DNA of 64,000 bases from Yeosuana aromativorans (GCF_014646655.1 NZ_BMNR01000003.1:347049-411048), one strand, 5' to 3'. Positions 32,513-41,785 are shown, numbered from the stretch's first letter. Numbers and translations: made by a program. Notes: generated by a model not told the origin, from the letters alone.

Positions 32513-33808
32513 ATGAAATATAATCCTATAAACAAGTCTCTTTTTATCCAAAACAGAAAAAACTTTACGGCAAAAATTCAACCAAACAGCTTAGCCGTGT
32601 TTAACTCAAATGATATTTATCCCATTAGTGCCGATAGCACCTTGCCTTTTGAACAACAACGTGATATTTTTTACTTAAGCGGTGTTGACCAAGAGGAAAG
32701 CATTTTGGTGCTATTTCCAGATTGCCCAAAAGAAAAGCACCGTGAAATATTGTTTTTAAAGGAAACCAATGACCATATTGCTATTTGGGAAGGCGAAAAA
32801 CTAACCAAGGAGGCTGCTTTTGAAGTTTCTGGAATCAAAACGGTTTATTGGTTGAAGGATATGGAAAAAATCATGTTCGAGCTCATGACCCAATGTGATA
32901 CCGTTTATATAAACACCAATGAACATTACCGGGCTAATGTAGAAGTTGAAACCAGAGAAGACCGTTTTACAAAATGGTTAAAGAATAAATACCCAGCTCA
33001 TAGCGTAGCAAAAAGCGCTCCTATTTTACAGCGCTTACGATCTGTTAAAAGCCAAATTGAAATAGATTTGATACAGCATGCCTGTGATATTACAGAAAAA
33101 GGCTTTCGTCGTGTGCTGAATTTTGTAAAACCAAATGTTTGGGAATATGAAATTGAAGCTGAATTTATGCATGAATTTTTAAGAAACCGTTCTAAAAAAT
33201 TTGCTTATACACCTATTATTGCATCAGGTAATAATGCCAATGTACTGCATTACATTGAAAACAACCAACAATGCAAGGCTGGCGATTTAATATTATTGGA
33301 TGTTGGTGCTGAATATGCCAATTACTCTAGTGATATGACTCGTACCATCCCTGTTTCTGGAAAGTTCACCAAACGCCAAAAAGAAGTTTACAATGCCGTG
33401 AACCGAGTAAAAAACGAAGCGACCAAAATGCTTGTTCCTGGAACCGATTGGGCTGAATACCATGTTGAGGTTGGCAAGCTGATGACTTCTGAACTGATAG
33501 GATTAAAACTATTGGACAAAGCAGATGTAAAAAACGAAGATCCTGATTGGCCAGCTTACAAAAAATACTTTATGCACGGAACGTCCCACCATATGGGATT
33601 GGACACACATGATTATGGTATTTTAACCGAGCCCATGCAAGCCAATATGGTTTTTACCGTAGAGCCTGGCATCTATATCCCAGCAGAAGGGTTTGGAATC
33701 CGTTTGGAAGATGATGTGGTCATTAAAAAAACTGGTGAGCCTTTTAATTTAATGCGTAATATTCCTATTGAAGCTGAAGAAATTGAAGACATCATGAATT
33801 CTAAATAA
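32513..33808 (+). CDS. Xaa-Pro aminopeptidase (M24B)
   Basis: A 431-residue creatinase-fold peptidase removing residues N-terminal to proline. An N-terminal domain (about 1-175, with DSTLPFEQQRDIFYLSG) precedes the M24 catalytic domain: LLDVGAEYANYSSDMTRTIPVSG supplies the two Asp ligands, HGTSHHMGLDTHD the His, and VFTVEPGIYIP and IRLEDDVVI the two Glu ligands. The ATG at 32513 is used; longer in-frame starts from 32438 add an unrelated leader. It diverges from the T9SS protease gene and ends at a hairpin. Confidence 0.93.
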   Translation: MKYNPINKSLFIQNRKNFTAKIQPNSLAVFNSNDIYPISADSTLPFEQQRDIFYLSGVDQEESILVLFPDCPKEKHREILFLKETNDHIAIWEGEKLTKEAAFEVSGIKTVYWLKDMEKIMFELMTQCDTVYINTNEHYRANVEVETREDRFTKWLKNKYPAHSVAKSAPILQRLRSVKSQIEIDLIQHACDITEKGFRRVLNFVKPNVWEYEIEAEFMHEFLRNRSKKFAYTPIIASGNNANVLHYIENNQQCKAGDLILLDVGAEYANYSSDMTRTIPVSGKFTKRQKEVYNAVNRVKNEATKMLVPGTDWAEYHVEVGKLMTSELIGLKLLDKADVKNEDPDWPAYKKYFMHGTSHHMGLDTHDYGILTEPMQANMVFTVEPGIYIPAEGFGIRLEDDVVIKKTGEPFNLMRNIPIEAEEIEDIMNSK

Positions 33809-33814
33809 AAGAAG

Positions 33815-33842
33815 AAAGGGTCGTTTTTTCAAACGACCCTTA
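33815..33842. terminator. Hairpin between the Xaa-Pro aminopeptidase gene and lysC
   Basis: AAGGGTCGTTT against AAACGACCCTT is a strong 11-bp stem between convergent genes. Neither side has a long T-run, so its efficiency is uncertain. Confidence 0.6.
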
Positions 33843-33870
33843 ACACTGATTTTACTACTAAATTTTACAT

Positions 33871-35193
33871 TTACAGAGTGACTAATTCAAATAAATAATC
33901 GTTTAGTTTGCCCAGCGTTGTTATTTTATCTTTGGCGTTTACCAATAAAGAAATATTGTTATTGCTGCCTCCATAAGAAATCATTCTAATCTTAACATCC
34001 TGCAATATTTGGAACAGTTTATAGGTTTCTTGGTGATTAACGATAGAATGACCTACCAAACAAACAATGGTTTGATTTTTATCAACTTCCACCGTTGAGA
34101 ATTTTTCAAGTTCTGATAAGATTTTATCCAAATTGCTATCGTCATCTATTGTCAATGAAACGGCTACTTCAGATGTTGTAATCATGTCAATAGATGTTTC
34201 ATACACTTCAAAAATCTCAAATACTTTTCTCAAAAAGCCATGAGCCAATAACATACGTCCAGATTTTATCTTGATGGCCGTAATGTTGTCTTTTGCAGCA
34301 ATGGCCTTGATTCCATTTTCAGTATGGTCATTATTGATTAAGGTACCAAAAGCCTCAGGATTAAGCGTGTTTTTTAATCGTACGGGAATATTATCTTCCC
34401 TTACCGGCGTGACGGTTTGTGGATGCAAGATTTTAGCTCCAAAATAAGCCAACTCAGCAGCTTCATCAAACGACAGATTTGAAATAGGATGCGTGTTATC
34501 TACATACCGTGGGTCATTGTTATGCATACCATCTATATCTGTCCAGATTTCAACTTCTTCTGCTTTTATAACCGCTCCAATAATGGTTGCCGTGTAATCA
34601 CTGCCACCCCGTTGCAAATTGGCAATATTCCCTTCTTCATCCAAACAAATAAAACCTTGGGTAATATATATATCAACATCTTCGGCAGCATCCATAACGG
34701 ATTTTAAATCTTGTTTGATGTAAAATAAGTCTGGTTCTTTATTTTTGTCAATTCGCATAAAACTTAACGCGGGAAGTATTGTTGAAGATACACCTTCCTG
34801 CTTTAGGAAACAGTTAAATATAAAAGTAGACAGTAATTCACCTTGGGCTACAATTTGGTTTTCCAGGTTAATGGAATACTCTGCATAGGTACATTCAACC
34901 AAAAAGTTAAATATTTCGGTCACATAGTTTTTGGCCTCACTGTTCAAAGCCTCATCAAGCAAGAGATTGTCAATGGTATTAAAGTAAGCCTCATGCAATT
35001 TGTTTATTTTTTCAATAGCCTCATTTGGCATACCGTTGGCAATATTACTGGCTATGGCAACTAAGGCATTGGTTGTGCCAGACATAGCCGACAAAACCAC
35101 GATTTTTTTGTTGCCATCATCAATAATGCTCTTTACGTTGCGCATATTTTGGACACTTCCCACAGAAGTTCCTCCAAATTTTAATACTTTCAT
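33871..35193 (-). CDS. lysC: Aspartate kinase (monofunctional)
   Basis: A 440-residue enzyme making aspartyl-phosphate for Lys/Met/Thr/diaminopimelate synthesis. It opens with MKVLKFGGTSVGSVQNM and shows RGGSDYTATIIG and EIWTDIDGMHNNDPRYV. Two ACT domains occupy about residues 300-440 (GRMLLAHGFLRKVFEIF..., VCLVGHSI...), suggesting feedback control. There is no fused homoserine dehydrogenase. It diverges from a gene encoding a protein with an ACT-like C-terminus (35299-35955). Confidence 0.95.
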   Translation of the reverse strand: MKVLKFGGTSVGSVQNMRNVKSIIDDGNKKIVVLSAMSGTTNALVAIASNIANGMPNEAIEKINKLHEAYFNTIDNLLLDEALNSEAKNYVTEIFNFLVECTYAEYSINLENQIVAQGELLSTFIFNCFLKQEGVSSTILPALSFMRIDKNKEPDLFYIKQDLKSVMDAAEDVDIYITQGFICLDEEGNIANLQRGGSDYTATIIGAVIKAEEVEIWTDIDGMHNNDPRYVDNTHPISNLSFDEAAELAYFGAKILHPQTVTPVREDNIPVRLKNTLNPEAFGTLINNDHTENGIKAIAAKDNITAIKIKSGRMLLAHGFLRKVFEIFEVYETSIDMITTSEVAVSLTIDDDSNLDKILSELEKFSTVEVDKNQTIVCLVGHSIVNHQETYKLFQILQDVKIRMISYGGSNNNISLLVNAKDKITTLGKLNDYLFELVTL

Positions 35194-35298
35194 ATGTTAA
35201 TATTCATATTTTCTATGGCGAAAGTATGTTACATTACTCAATTTAAGATATTTATTAAAAAAAAAGATTACTTTTGCACAAATTGTTAAATAATTAAC

Positions 35299-35955
35299 AT
35301 GAAAACTGTATCTAACTGTGTTGAAGACATTTTAATAGCGCAGCCTTACCTTGAGGAAGCACTTTCCAGAAACATTATCAATTTCAGTGCTTTAGCTATT
35401 GAGTTGACGGAGCCCATAAGCAAAATGCTTAAAAAAGATGTGAAACCGGGAGCCATTATGATGGCCTTAAGGCGCTACAATCCACCAATTTCATTATCAA
35501 ACTCCATAAAAATGAAAAAGGTGATCCAGAATTTAGGTGATATTACGGTACGATCAAATTTGACTGATTTTACAGTTAAAAATTCCGAAACACTAATTGA
35601 TAACCATGCACAAATTCTTCAAAAAATAAATGAAGAGTCTAAATTGTTTTACACCTTCACAAGAGGTATCCACGAAAGCAATATTATTGTATCAAGTAGT
35701 TTGAACGATTACATTAACACGCATTTTCAACATGAAACGTTTATAGCAGTTCAAGAAGGGTTGACCGCCATTAGCATAAGTTTGCCTGAAGACAATTCGA
35801 AAATAGCAGGACTCTATTATCACTTTTTTAAACGCTTGGCCTGGGAAGGTGTTGTGTTGTACGAAGTTATTTCAACCACTAATGAGTTTACCATATTAGT
35901 TGAAGAAGATTATGTGGATAATGCGTTTTTGGCAATCAAACGGTTTAAGACTTAA
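35299..35955 (+). CDS. Uncharacterised protein with ACT-like C-terminal region
   Basis: A 218-residue soluble protein I do not recognise as a named family. Residues 1-75 are helical and HTH-like (VEDILIAQPYLEEALSRNI..., KPGAIMMALRRYNPP). Residues about 150-218 look like an ACT fold: a strand (LTAISISLP), a helix (NSKIAGLYYHFFKRLA), a strand (VVLYEVIST), a strand (EFTILVEEDY) and a helix. A TACTTTTG -7 element (35269-35276) sits 23 bases before the ATG. Divergence from lysC suggests an amino-acid-sensing role, but that is inferred. Confidence 0.75.
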   Translation: MKTVSNCVEDILIAQPYLEEALSRNIINFSALAIELTEPISKMLKKDVKPGAIMMALRRYNPPISLSNSIKMKKVIQNLGDITVRSNLTDFTVKNSETLIDNHAQILQKINEESKLFYTFTRGIHESNIIVSSSLNDYINTHFQHETFIAVQEGLTAISISLPEDNSKIAGLYYHFFKRLAWEGVVLYEVISTTNEFTILVEEDYVDNAFLAIKRFKT

Positions 35956-35978
35956 TTAAGATTAAAGGTTTAACTACC

Positions 35979-36758
35979 ATGATTTTACAACACAAAGGCA
36001 TACAGGTTTTTTACACAGATAAAGGTAAGGGTAATGCAGTGGTGCTACTACATGGTTTTTTGGAAAACTCTAATATGTGGAAACCATTGGTTTCTAAACT
36101 GTCTAAAACCAATAGGGTAATTTGTATTGATTTGCTGGGTCATGGCAAAACCGGTTGTCTGGGTTACATCCATTCCATGGAACTGATGGCTGAAACTGTT
36201 CACGCGGTTCTTAAACATTTAAAAATAAACCGTTCAATTTTTATAGGACACTCCATGGGAGGCTATGTGGCTCTTGCTTATGCAGAGACATATTCAAAGG
36301 AAATTCTTGGTTTGTGCTTGATGAATTCTACTGCTCAAGCTGATAGTGAAGACCGCAAACAAAATAGAGACAGGGCCATTGCGGCTGTTAAACAAAATTA
36401 TAAATCATTTGTTGGAATAGCGGTCGTGAATTTATTCAGACCAAAAAACAGAACCATTTTTTCTGAACAAATCAAATTGATAAAACAAGACGCATTAAAA
36501 ACTCCCGTTCAAGGAATCATTGCGGCTTTGGAAGGCATGAAAATAAGAAAAGATAGAACAAGATTATTAAAAAATTCTCCTTTTAAAAAGCTAATGATTG
36601 TAAGCAAAAAAGACCCTGTATTGAATTATAATGATTTGATGGAACAAGTTCTAAATTCTGATGTAAACATCGTGGAATTTCCTGATGGACACATGAGCCA
36701 TGTCGAAAACAAAAGCTTATTCTTACAAAATATTGTGCATTTCATCGAAAATATATAG
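35979..36758 (+). CDS. Alpha/beta-hydrolase fold protein
   Basis: A 259-residue hydrolase. The oxyanion-hole motif VVLLHGFLENSNMW (HG) lies near residue 25, the nucleophile elbow GHSMGGYVAL holds the Ser near residue 93, a catalytic Asp is likely in VSKKDPVLNY, and the terminal His in DGHMSHVEN. It has no signal peptide. Family members range from esterases to C-C hydrolases, and substrate cannot be assigned. It starts 24 bases after the ACT-like gene and is probably cotranscribed. Confidence 0.9.
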   Translation: MILQHKGIQVFYTDKGKGNAVVLLHGFLENSNMWKPLVSKLSKTNRVICIDLLGHGKTGCLGYIHSMELMAETVHAVLKHLKINRSIFIGHSMGGYVALAYAETYSKEILGLCLMNSTAQADSEDRKQNRDRAIAAVKQNYKSFVGIAVVNLFRPKNRTIFSEQIKLIKQDALKTPVQGIIAALEGMKIRKDRTRLLKNSPFKKLMIVSKKDPVLNYNDLMEQVLNSDVNIVEFPDGHMSHVENKSLFLQNIVHFIENI

Positions 36759-36816
36759 CTTTTTAACGTTTTTATCGATTTTTATTTTATATTAGTAAGC
36801 TCTAAATCTGAAGCTT

Positions 36817-37083
36817 ATGGGAAAAATTACTAACAAACCAGCATTCATTCCAAGCATGTACTGCAACATTTTTGGCCATGATTATGAAGTCAGTAAAAAA
36901 GTGACTTACCACGTAAAAGAGTATACCTGTAAACACTGCAAAAAGCAACTAACAACTAACAGTAATGGTCATTTAATTGAATTGACCCCAAAGTTTAAGG
37001 AAATCAATGCCATACTGGAACGCATACACAACTCCAGAGCAGAACGTTCAAAGAAGAAAATGATCACTTCGTCGATTTATTAA
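36817..37083 (+). CDS. Small zinc-ribbon-like protein, paralogue 1 of a tandem pair
   Basis: An 88-residue protein with MYCNIFGHDYEV, then YHVKEYTCKHCKKQLT and GHLIELTPKFKEINAILERIH. Two cysteine sites (one Cys before FGHD, and the CxxC pair) plus the His would suit a small zinc ribbon, loosely like the phage-type DUF1660 proteins. The next gene is a clear paralogue. The N-terminal ten residues (GKITNKPAFIPS) are extra compared with the second copy. No function is known. Confidence 0.8.
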   Translation: MGKITNKPAFIPSMYCNIFGHDYEVSKKVTYHVKEYTCKHCKKQLTTNSNGHLIELTPKFKEINAILERIHNSRAERSKKKMITSSIY

Positions 37084-37163
37084 CTACTTGTTTAAAACAT
37101 CAAAAACCTTTTTTTACCTTAAGGCCCCTTAAGAAAATTAATTAAAAAAAGCGCAAAATTTTT

Positions 37164-37415
37164 ATGAAAAACATCCAGTGCAAGTTATTTGGCCATGATT
37201 TTATTGTAACCCGAAAAGTTACCTATCATGTTAAAGAATACACCTGCAAAACCTGTAAAAAACAATTAACTATCAACGGAAATGGCCACTTAATTGAACT
37301 GTCACCAAAATTCAAGGAAATCAATGACGTTCTAGAGCGTGTTCACTACAAACGCAAGATGATGAAATCTGGCGAAAAGAAATATACCAAACGTGGATTC
37401 CAGATTCCTGCCTAA
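37164..37415 (+). CDS. Small zinc-ribbon-like protein, paralogue 2 of a tandem pair
   Basis: An 83-residue protein: MKNIQCKLFGHDFIV, VTYHVKEYTCKTCKKQLT, GHLIELSPKFKEINDVLERVH, then a unique basic tail (KRKMMKSGEKKYTKRGFQ). It is collinear with the preceding gene over about 65 residues and nearly identical in VTYHVKEYTCK, so it arose by tandem duplication. Its stop overlaps the convergent thiL stop by 4 bases. Function unknown. Confidence 0.8.
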   Translation: MKNIQCKLFGHDFIVTRKVTYHVKEYTCKTCKKQLTINGNGHLIELSPKFKEINDVLERVHYKRKMMKSGEKKYTKRGFQIPA

Positions 37416-38458
37416 TCGTTGAAATTTTTCCACCCCTGAGCTGTAATTGGAATTCTGTTGTCAGCTCTTGTCACCAAATGTAATCCTGCTTCTTTTTCTT
37501 TAATATATCCTATTACCGTAAAATTTGGATTAGCTTTTATTTTTGGGTAATCGTCTTGTGATATGGTGAACAATAATTCATAATCTTCACCTCCATTTAG
37601 TGCAACTGTTGTACTGTCTATATTAAATTCTTCACAGCTTGAAATCACGGCTGGATCCAATGGTATTTTTTCTTCATACAAGTCACAACCAACTTGACTT
37701 TGGGTACACAAATGAATAATCTCTGAAGACAAACCGTCACTTATATCTATCATTGAAGATGGTTTAACCTTCAAATCTTTTAAAAGTTTAATAATGTCCT
37801 GTCTGGCTTCTGGCTTTAGTTGTCGTTCAATAAGATAGGTGTAAGGTTCCAAATCCGGTTGATTGTTGGGATTTACCTTATACACCTCTTTTTCTCGCTC
37901 AAGTATTTGCAAGCCCATGTAGGCAGCTCCCAAATCACCAGTAACGACTAGCAAATCATTGGGTTTAGCGCTGTTTCTGTAAACTTCATCATTTGGTTCA
38001 AGGGTTCCTATTGCAGTTATTGAAATCAACAAACCTTTATTTGATGATGTTGTATCACCACCTACCACGTCAACATTATAAATAGTGGCGGCCGTTTCTA
38101 TTCCGGCGTAAAGCGCTTCTAAAGCTTCTAAAGGAAACCTGTTTGAAACCGCTATGGAAACCGTGATTTGTGTTGCTGTTGCATTCATGGCAAAGACGTC
38201 TGATAGATTGACTATTACCGCTTTATACCCAAGGTGTTTTAACGGCACATAAGTCAAATCAAAATGAACACCTTCAACAAGCAAATCCGTGGTTACAACA
38301 ATTTTCTTGTTTTTAAAATTCAAAACAGCCGCATCATCTCCTATACCCTTTACGGTAGAGGCCTGTTTTATTTTGAAATTCTTTGTTAAATGGTCAATCA
38401 AGCCAAATTCACCTAAATCACTTAATTGGGTTCGTTGTTGGTTTTTATCTTCTATCAT
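37412..38458 (-). CDS. thiL: Thiamine-monophosphate kinase
   Basis: A 348-residue kinase phosphorylating thiamine phosphate to TPP, the last step of the biosynthetic route. Signatures are LGEFGLIDHLTKNF, GIGDDAAVL, VVTTDLLVEGVHFDL, NLSDVFAMNA, VVGGDTTSS and MIDISDGLSSEI, with GGEDYELLFT. It has no TPP riboswitch upstream, unlike the receptor at 2 kb. A TATTTTTG promoter element lies only 4 bases before the ATG. Its presence shows that this organism processes thiamine monophosphate. Confidence 0.96.
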   Translation of the reverse strand: MIEDKNQQRTQLSDLGEFGLIDHLTKNFKIKQASTVKGIGDDAAVLNFKNKKIVVTTDLLVEGVHFDLTYVPLKHLGYKAVIVNLSDVFAMNATATQITVSIAVSNRFPLEALEALYAGIETAATIYNVDVVGGDTTSSNKGLLISITAIGTLEPNDEVYRNSAKPNDLLVVTGDLGAAYMGLQILEREKEVYKVNPNNQPDLEPYTYLIERQLKPEARQDIIKLLKDLKVKPSSMIDISDGLSSEIIHLCTQSQVGCDLYEEKIPLDPAVISSCEEFNIDSTTVALNGGEDYELLFTISQDDYPKIKANPNFTVIGYIKEKEAGLHLVTRADNRIPITAQGWKNFND

Positions 38459-38462
38459 GGTG

Positions 38463-38470
38463 CAAAAATA
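38463..38470 (-). promoter_or_regulatory. -7 promoter element of thiL (possibly leaderless mRNA)
   Basis: Minus-strand TATTTTTG ends 4 bases before the thiL ATG (38458-38456). Initiation 4-8 bases downstream would start the mRNA at or inside the start codon. No TTG is visible at -33. Confidence 0.45.
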
Positions 38471-38646
38471 AGAAGCTTATCAATATAATTCGTATTCGTT
38501 ATATTTAAAAAACCCAAACAGTTACAATATCAAACAAAATGGCATAATTATTATTCGATTTAATTGTTTTTTGAAAAGAACGTATTGTGAACAAGTTCCA
38601 TAAGAAAAACCTATAAAATGATATACTAATATAATGTTAGGATATA

Positions 38647-38676
38647 TTGAAATCCGTGACTTATATTGTATATTTG
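38647..38676 (+). promoter_or_regulatory. Promoter of the suf locus
   Basis: TTG (38647-38649), a 19-base spacer and TATATTTG (38669-38676) match the Bacteroidota consensus exactly. Initiation near 38683 leaves a leader of about 105 bases before sufA. Confidence 0.8.
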
Positions 38677-38685
38677 TACTTTATT

Positions 38686-38732
38686 TAGAAACTTTCTTAA
38701 TAAAAAATAGTTTTATTGAAGCTGAGTTTCTA
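38686..38732 (+). promoter_or_regulatory. Inverted repeat in the suf leader
   Basis: TAGAAACT (38686-38693) and AGTTTCTA (38725-38732) form a perfect 8-bp inverted repeat with a 31-base loop just after the predicted start. It could be a protein operator or RNA structure; no known family was recognised. Confidence 0.45.
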
Positions 38733-38786
38733 CTGAAAATTAATATTAAGTAACTATCGGGGTTTTATTGCCCATATTAAGAATTA

Positions 38787-39115
38787 TGATAAAAGTTTCA
38801 GAAACAGCTAAGAAAAAGGTCATTGAGCTTATGCATGACGAAGGTTATAATCCTAGCACAGATTATATTCGGGTTGGCGTAAAAAGTGGTGGTTGTTCTG
38901 GTTTATCTTACGATTTAAAGTTTGATAAAGAAAGCCAGGAAGGAGACAAAGTATTTGTTGATAATGAAGTTAAAATCATTGTTGACAAAAAAAGTTTTCT
39001 GTACTTAATAGGTACTACACTTGAATATTCTGGAGGACTTAACGGAACCGGATTTGTGTTTAATAACCCCAATGCAAACAGAACATGTGGTTGTGGTGAA
39101 TCTTTTTCACTATAA
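38787..39115 (+). CDS. sufA: Iron-sulfur cluster assembly scaffold/carrier (SufA/IscA type)
   Basis: A 109-residue A-type carrier: [16 protein letters not shown], the first cysteine in [12 protein letters not shown], and the C-terminal CGCGESF giving the other two cysteine ligands. It accepts clusters from SufBCD and passes them to apo-proteins. The ATG at 38787 is preferred over the TTG at 38768. It heads the suf locus behind a well-matched promoter; sufB begins 26 bases later. Confidence 0.95.
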
Positions 39116-39141
39116 AAACTACAATTTTGAAGACAAAAGCA

Positions 39142-40590
39142 ATGAATAAATATACTGAAGACGATTTAAGAGAAGAACTTAAAACCAAGGAATATGAATA
39201 TGGTTTTTACACCGACATAAAATCGGACACGTTTCCTGTTGGTTTAAACGAAGACATTGTTCGGGCTATTTCACTTAAAAAAGAAGAACCGCAATGGATG
39301 ACGGATTGGAGACTTGAATCGTATCGTGCTTGGGAGAAAATGGTTGAACCAGAATGGGCCAATGTACATTATGCAAAACCCGATTTTCAAGCCATTTCCT
39401 ATTACTCGGCTCCTAATAGTAAACCAAAATACAACAGCTTGGATGAGGTAGATCCTGAATTATTGGCGACTTTCCAAAAGTTAGGGATTTCACTTGACGA
39501 ACAAAAAAAACTAAGTGGTGTAGCAATGGACGTGGTGGTTGACTCGGTATCTGTAGCAACTACATTTAAGAAAACCCTTGCCGAAAAAGGTATCATTTTT
39601 TGCTCAATTAGTGAAGCCATTCAAGAACACCCAGAATTGGTGAAAAAATATATTGGTACGGTTGTTCCCCAAAAAGACAATTTTTATGCAGCTTTAAATA
39701 GTGCAGTGTTCAGTGATGGTTCGTTTTGCTACATTCCAAAAGGCGTAAAATGCCCTATGGAACTGTCGACCTACTTTAGAATTAATCAAGCCGGAACCGG
39801 ACAGTTTGAAAGAACATTGGTCATTGCCGATGAAGGCAGTTACGTAAGTTACCTAGAAGGTTGTACAGCGCCCAGTAGAGACGAAAATCAATTGCACGCT
39901 GCTGTAGTGGAATTGATTGCTCTTGATAATGCCGAAATAAAATACAGCACTGTTCAAAATTGGTATCCAGGAAATTCCGAAGGAAAAGGTGGTGTTTATA
40001 ATTTTGTGACCAAACGTGGATTGTGTGAAACCAATGCAAAAATTTCATGGACACAGGTAGAAACAGGAAGCGCCGTTACTTGGAAATACCCTAGTTGCGT
40101 TTTAAAAGGTGACAACTCGGTTGGTGAATTTTACTCCATTGCAGTTACCAATAATCACCAACAAGCTGATACGGGCACCAAAATGGTCCATTTAGGAAAA
40201 AACACCAAATCAACCATTATTTCAAAAGGTATTTCGGCCGGTAAATCGCAAAACAGTTACCGTGGTTTGGTACAGGTTCATGCTCGTGCAGATAATGCCA
40301 GAAACTTTTCACAATGTGACAGCTTGTTAATGGGAAATGATTGTGGAGCCCATACCTTTCCTTACATTGAAGCAAAAAACAAAAGTGCTAGGATAGAACA
40401 TGAGGCAACCACCAGTAAAATTGGTGAAGACCAAATTTTTTATTGCAATCAGCGTGGTATTGATACTGAAAAAGCCATTGCCCTTATTGTTAATGGGTTT
40501 AGCAAGGAAGTCCTGAATAAACTCCCTATGGAGTTTGCTGTAGAAGCACAAAAATTACTGGAGATAAGTTTAGAAGGTAGTGTTGGTTAA
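39142..40590 (+). CDS. sufB: Fe-S cluster assembly protein SufB
   Basis: A 482-residue scaffold subunit of SufBCD. Conserved stretches are [93 protein letters not shown] and [20 protein letters not shown]. These include cysteines and the functional core of SufB. The in-frame TTG at 39127 is rejected in favour of the ATG at 39142. It assembles the nascent cluster with SufC and SufD. Confidence 0.97.
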   Translation: MNKYTEDDLREELKTKEYEYGFYTDIKSDTFPVGLNEDIVRAISLKKEEPQWMTDWRLESYRAWEKMVEPEWANVHYAKPDFQAISYYSAPNSKPKYNSLDEVDPELLATFQKLGISLDEQKKLSGVAMDVVVDSVSVATTFKKTLAEKGIIFCSISEAIQEHPELVKKYIGTVVPQKDNFYAALNSAVFSDGSFCYIPKGVKCPMELSTYFRINQAGTGQFERTLVIADEGSYVSYLEGCTAPSRDENQLHAAVVELIALDNAEIKYSTVQNWYPGNSEGKGGVYNFVTKRGLCETNAKISWTQVETGSAVTWKYPSCVLKGDNSVGEFYSIAVTNNHQQADTGTKMVHLGKNTKSTIISKGISAGKSQNSYRGLVQVHARADNARNFSQCDSLLMGNDCGAHTFPYIEAKNKSARIEHEATTSKIGEDQIFYCNQRGIDTEKAIALIVNGFSKEVLNKLPMEFAVEAQKLLEISLEGSVG

Positions 40591-40604
40591 ACAAAAATAA
40601 ACAC

Positions 40605-41018
40605 ATGAAACAAGTACTTATTGTTCTAGTAACTTTTGCAATGTTGTTCAATTGCAAAAACAAAAAAGAAGACACCAAAATCACGCAAGAACCGTCTTCT
40701 ACAGAAAAGGTGGCTACAGAAGCTAACGGCCTGACACTTTTAAAAGGTGAGTTCATTTATTATGCAGATGCTGCCGTTTTAGAAACGCCGACTGAAATCT
40801 ATGGTGTTGTTATAGACGACAACATGCATGAACTGGACAAACAAGTACAGCCTTATAAAAAATTGCCTACCGATATGGTTCCGGTTGAAATCAAAGGCAA
40901 GATAATACCCAAGCCAGACAATGAAGAAGGGTGGCCATTTAGAGTAGAAATAAAAGAAATAGTTAAGGTTTCAAAACCAAATTTAGAAGATAATAACGTA
41001 GTAACATTAGGTAAATAA
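40605..41018 (+). CDS. Small lipoprotein inserted between sufB and sufC
   Basis: A 137-residue predicted lipoprotein; the signal ends at Cys17 (AMLFNC), followed by a charged linker ([19 protein letters not shown]). The remainder (about 45-137: [17 protein letters not shown]..., [48 protein letters not shown]) is beta-rich and looks like an OB-type barrel, somewhat like the C-terminal part of NlpE. It lies 14 bases after sufB and 4 before sufC, so it is a true member of the suf operon. An extracytoplasmic protein here is unexpected, and its role is unknown. Confidence 0.82.
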   Translation: MKQVLIVLVTFAMLFNCKNKKEDTKITQEPSSTEKVATEANGLTLLKGEFIYYADAAVLETPTEIYGVVIDDNMHELDKQVQPYKKLPTDMVPVEIKGKIIPKPDNEEGWPFRVEIKEIVKVSKPNLEDNNVVTLGK

Positions 41019-41022
41019 TAAC

Positions 41023-41775
41023 ATGTTAAAAATTAATAACTTACACGCCAGTGTAGAAGACAAATCCATATTAAAGGGTATCAATTTAGAAATAAATCCA
41101 GGTGAGGTTCATGCCATAATGGGACCAAACGGTTCTGGTAAAAGCACCTTGGCATCGGTCATTGCTGGCAAAGAAGATTATGAGGTTACTCAAGGAAATA
41201 TAACCTTTGAAGGCAACGACATTGATGAATTAGCCGCAGAGGAGCGTGCCCATAAAGGCATCTTTTTATCATTTCAATACCCAGTGGAAATACCAGGTGT
41301 TTCGGTTACCAATTTTATGAAAACCGCTATCAACGAAACTCGTAAAGCCAAAGGTCTTGAAGATATGCCTGCCAAAGACATGCTTAAGCTTATCAGAGAA
41401 AAAGCAGAGCTTTTAGAAATAGACAGAAAGTTTTTATCTCGTTCATTAAACGAAGGGTTTTCAGGAGGCGAGAAAAAACGAAATGAAATTTTTCAAATGG
41501 CCATGCTAGAACCTAAATTAGCTATCCTTGATGAGACAGACTCTGGACTTGACATTGATGCGCTCCGTATTGTAGCAAATGGTGTTAACAAACTTAAAAG
41601 CAAGGACAATGCTGTTTTGGTCATCACACATTACCAACGGTTATTGGATTATATAGTTCCAGACTTTGTGCATGTTCTGTACAACGGTAAAATAGTAAAA
41701 TCCGGCACCAAAGAACTGGCTCATGAGCTAGAAGAAAAAGGTTACGATTGGATTAAAGAAGAAGTGAACGCTTAA
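41023..41775 (+). CDS. sufC: Fe-S cluster assembly ATPase SufC
   Basis: A 250-residue ABC-type ATPase: Walker [11 protein letters not shown]-loop region [13 protein letters not shown], signature [10 protein letters not shown], Walker [13 protein letters not shown] and the H-loop [11 protein letters not shown]. The ETDSGLD and EKKRNE forms are diagnostic of SufC. It energises the SufBCD scaffold in the cytoplasm and is not a transporter. It is followed 10 bases later by sufD. Confidence 0.97.
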   Translation: MLKINNLHASVEDKSILKGINLEINPGEVHAIMGPNGSGKSTLASVIAGKEDYEVTQGNITFEGNDIDELAAEERAHKGIFLSFQYPVEIPGVSVTNFMKTAINETRKAKGLEDMPAKDMLKLIREKAELLEIDRKFLSRSLNEGFSGGEKKRNEIFQMAMLEPKLAILDETDSGLDIDALRIVANGVNKLKSKDNAVLVITHYQRLLDYIVPDFVHVLYNGKIVKSGTKELAHELEEKGYDWIKEEVNA

Positions 41776-41785
41776 CAACAAGCAA

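Larger units (their letters stand above)
38459..38786. other. Intergenic region between thiL and suf locus: two promoters, leader, no gene
   Basis: This AT-rich gap holds the thiL -7 element, the sufA promoter and a leader of about 100 bases containing an inverted repeat (38686-38732). No ORF with coding character, RNA gene or known riboswitch motif is seen in the rest. Confidence 0.6.

Noticed and set aside
38459-38786. Possible TPP riboswitch upstream of thiL
   Set aside because: None of the CTGAGA, ACCC or GGTAATGC blocks occur upstream of thiL on the minus strand, and the -7 element is adjacent to the ATG.
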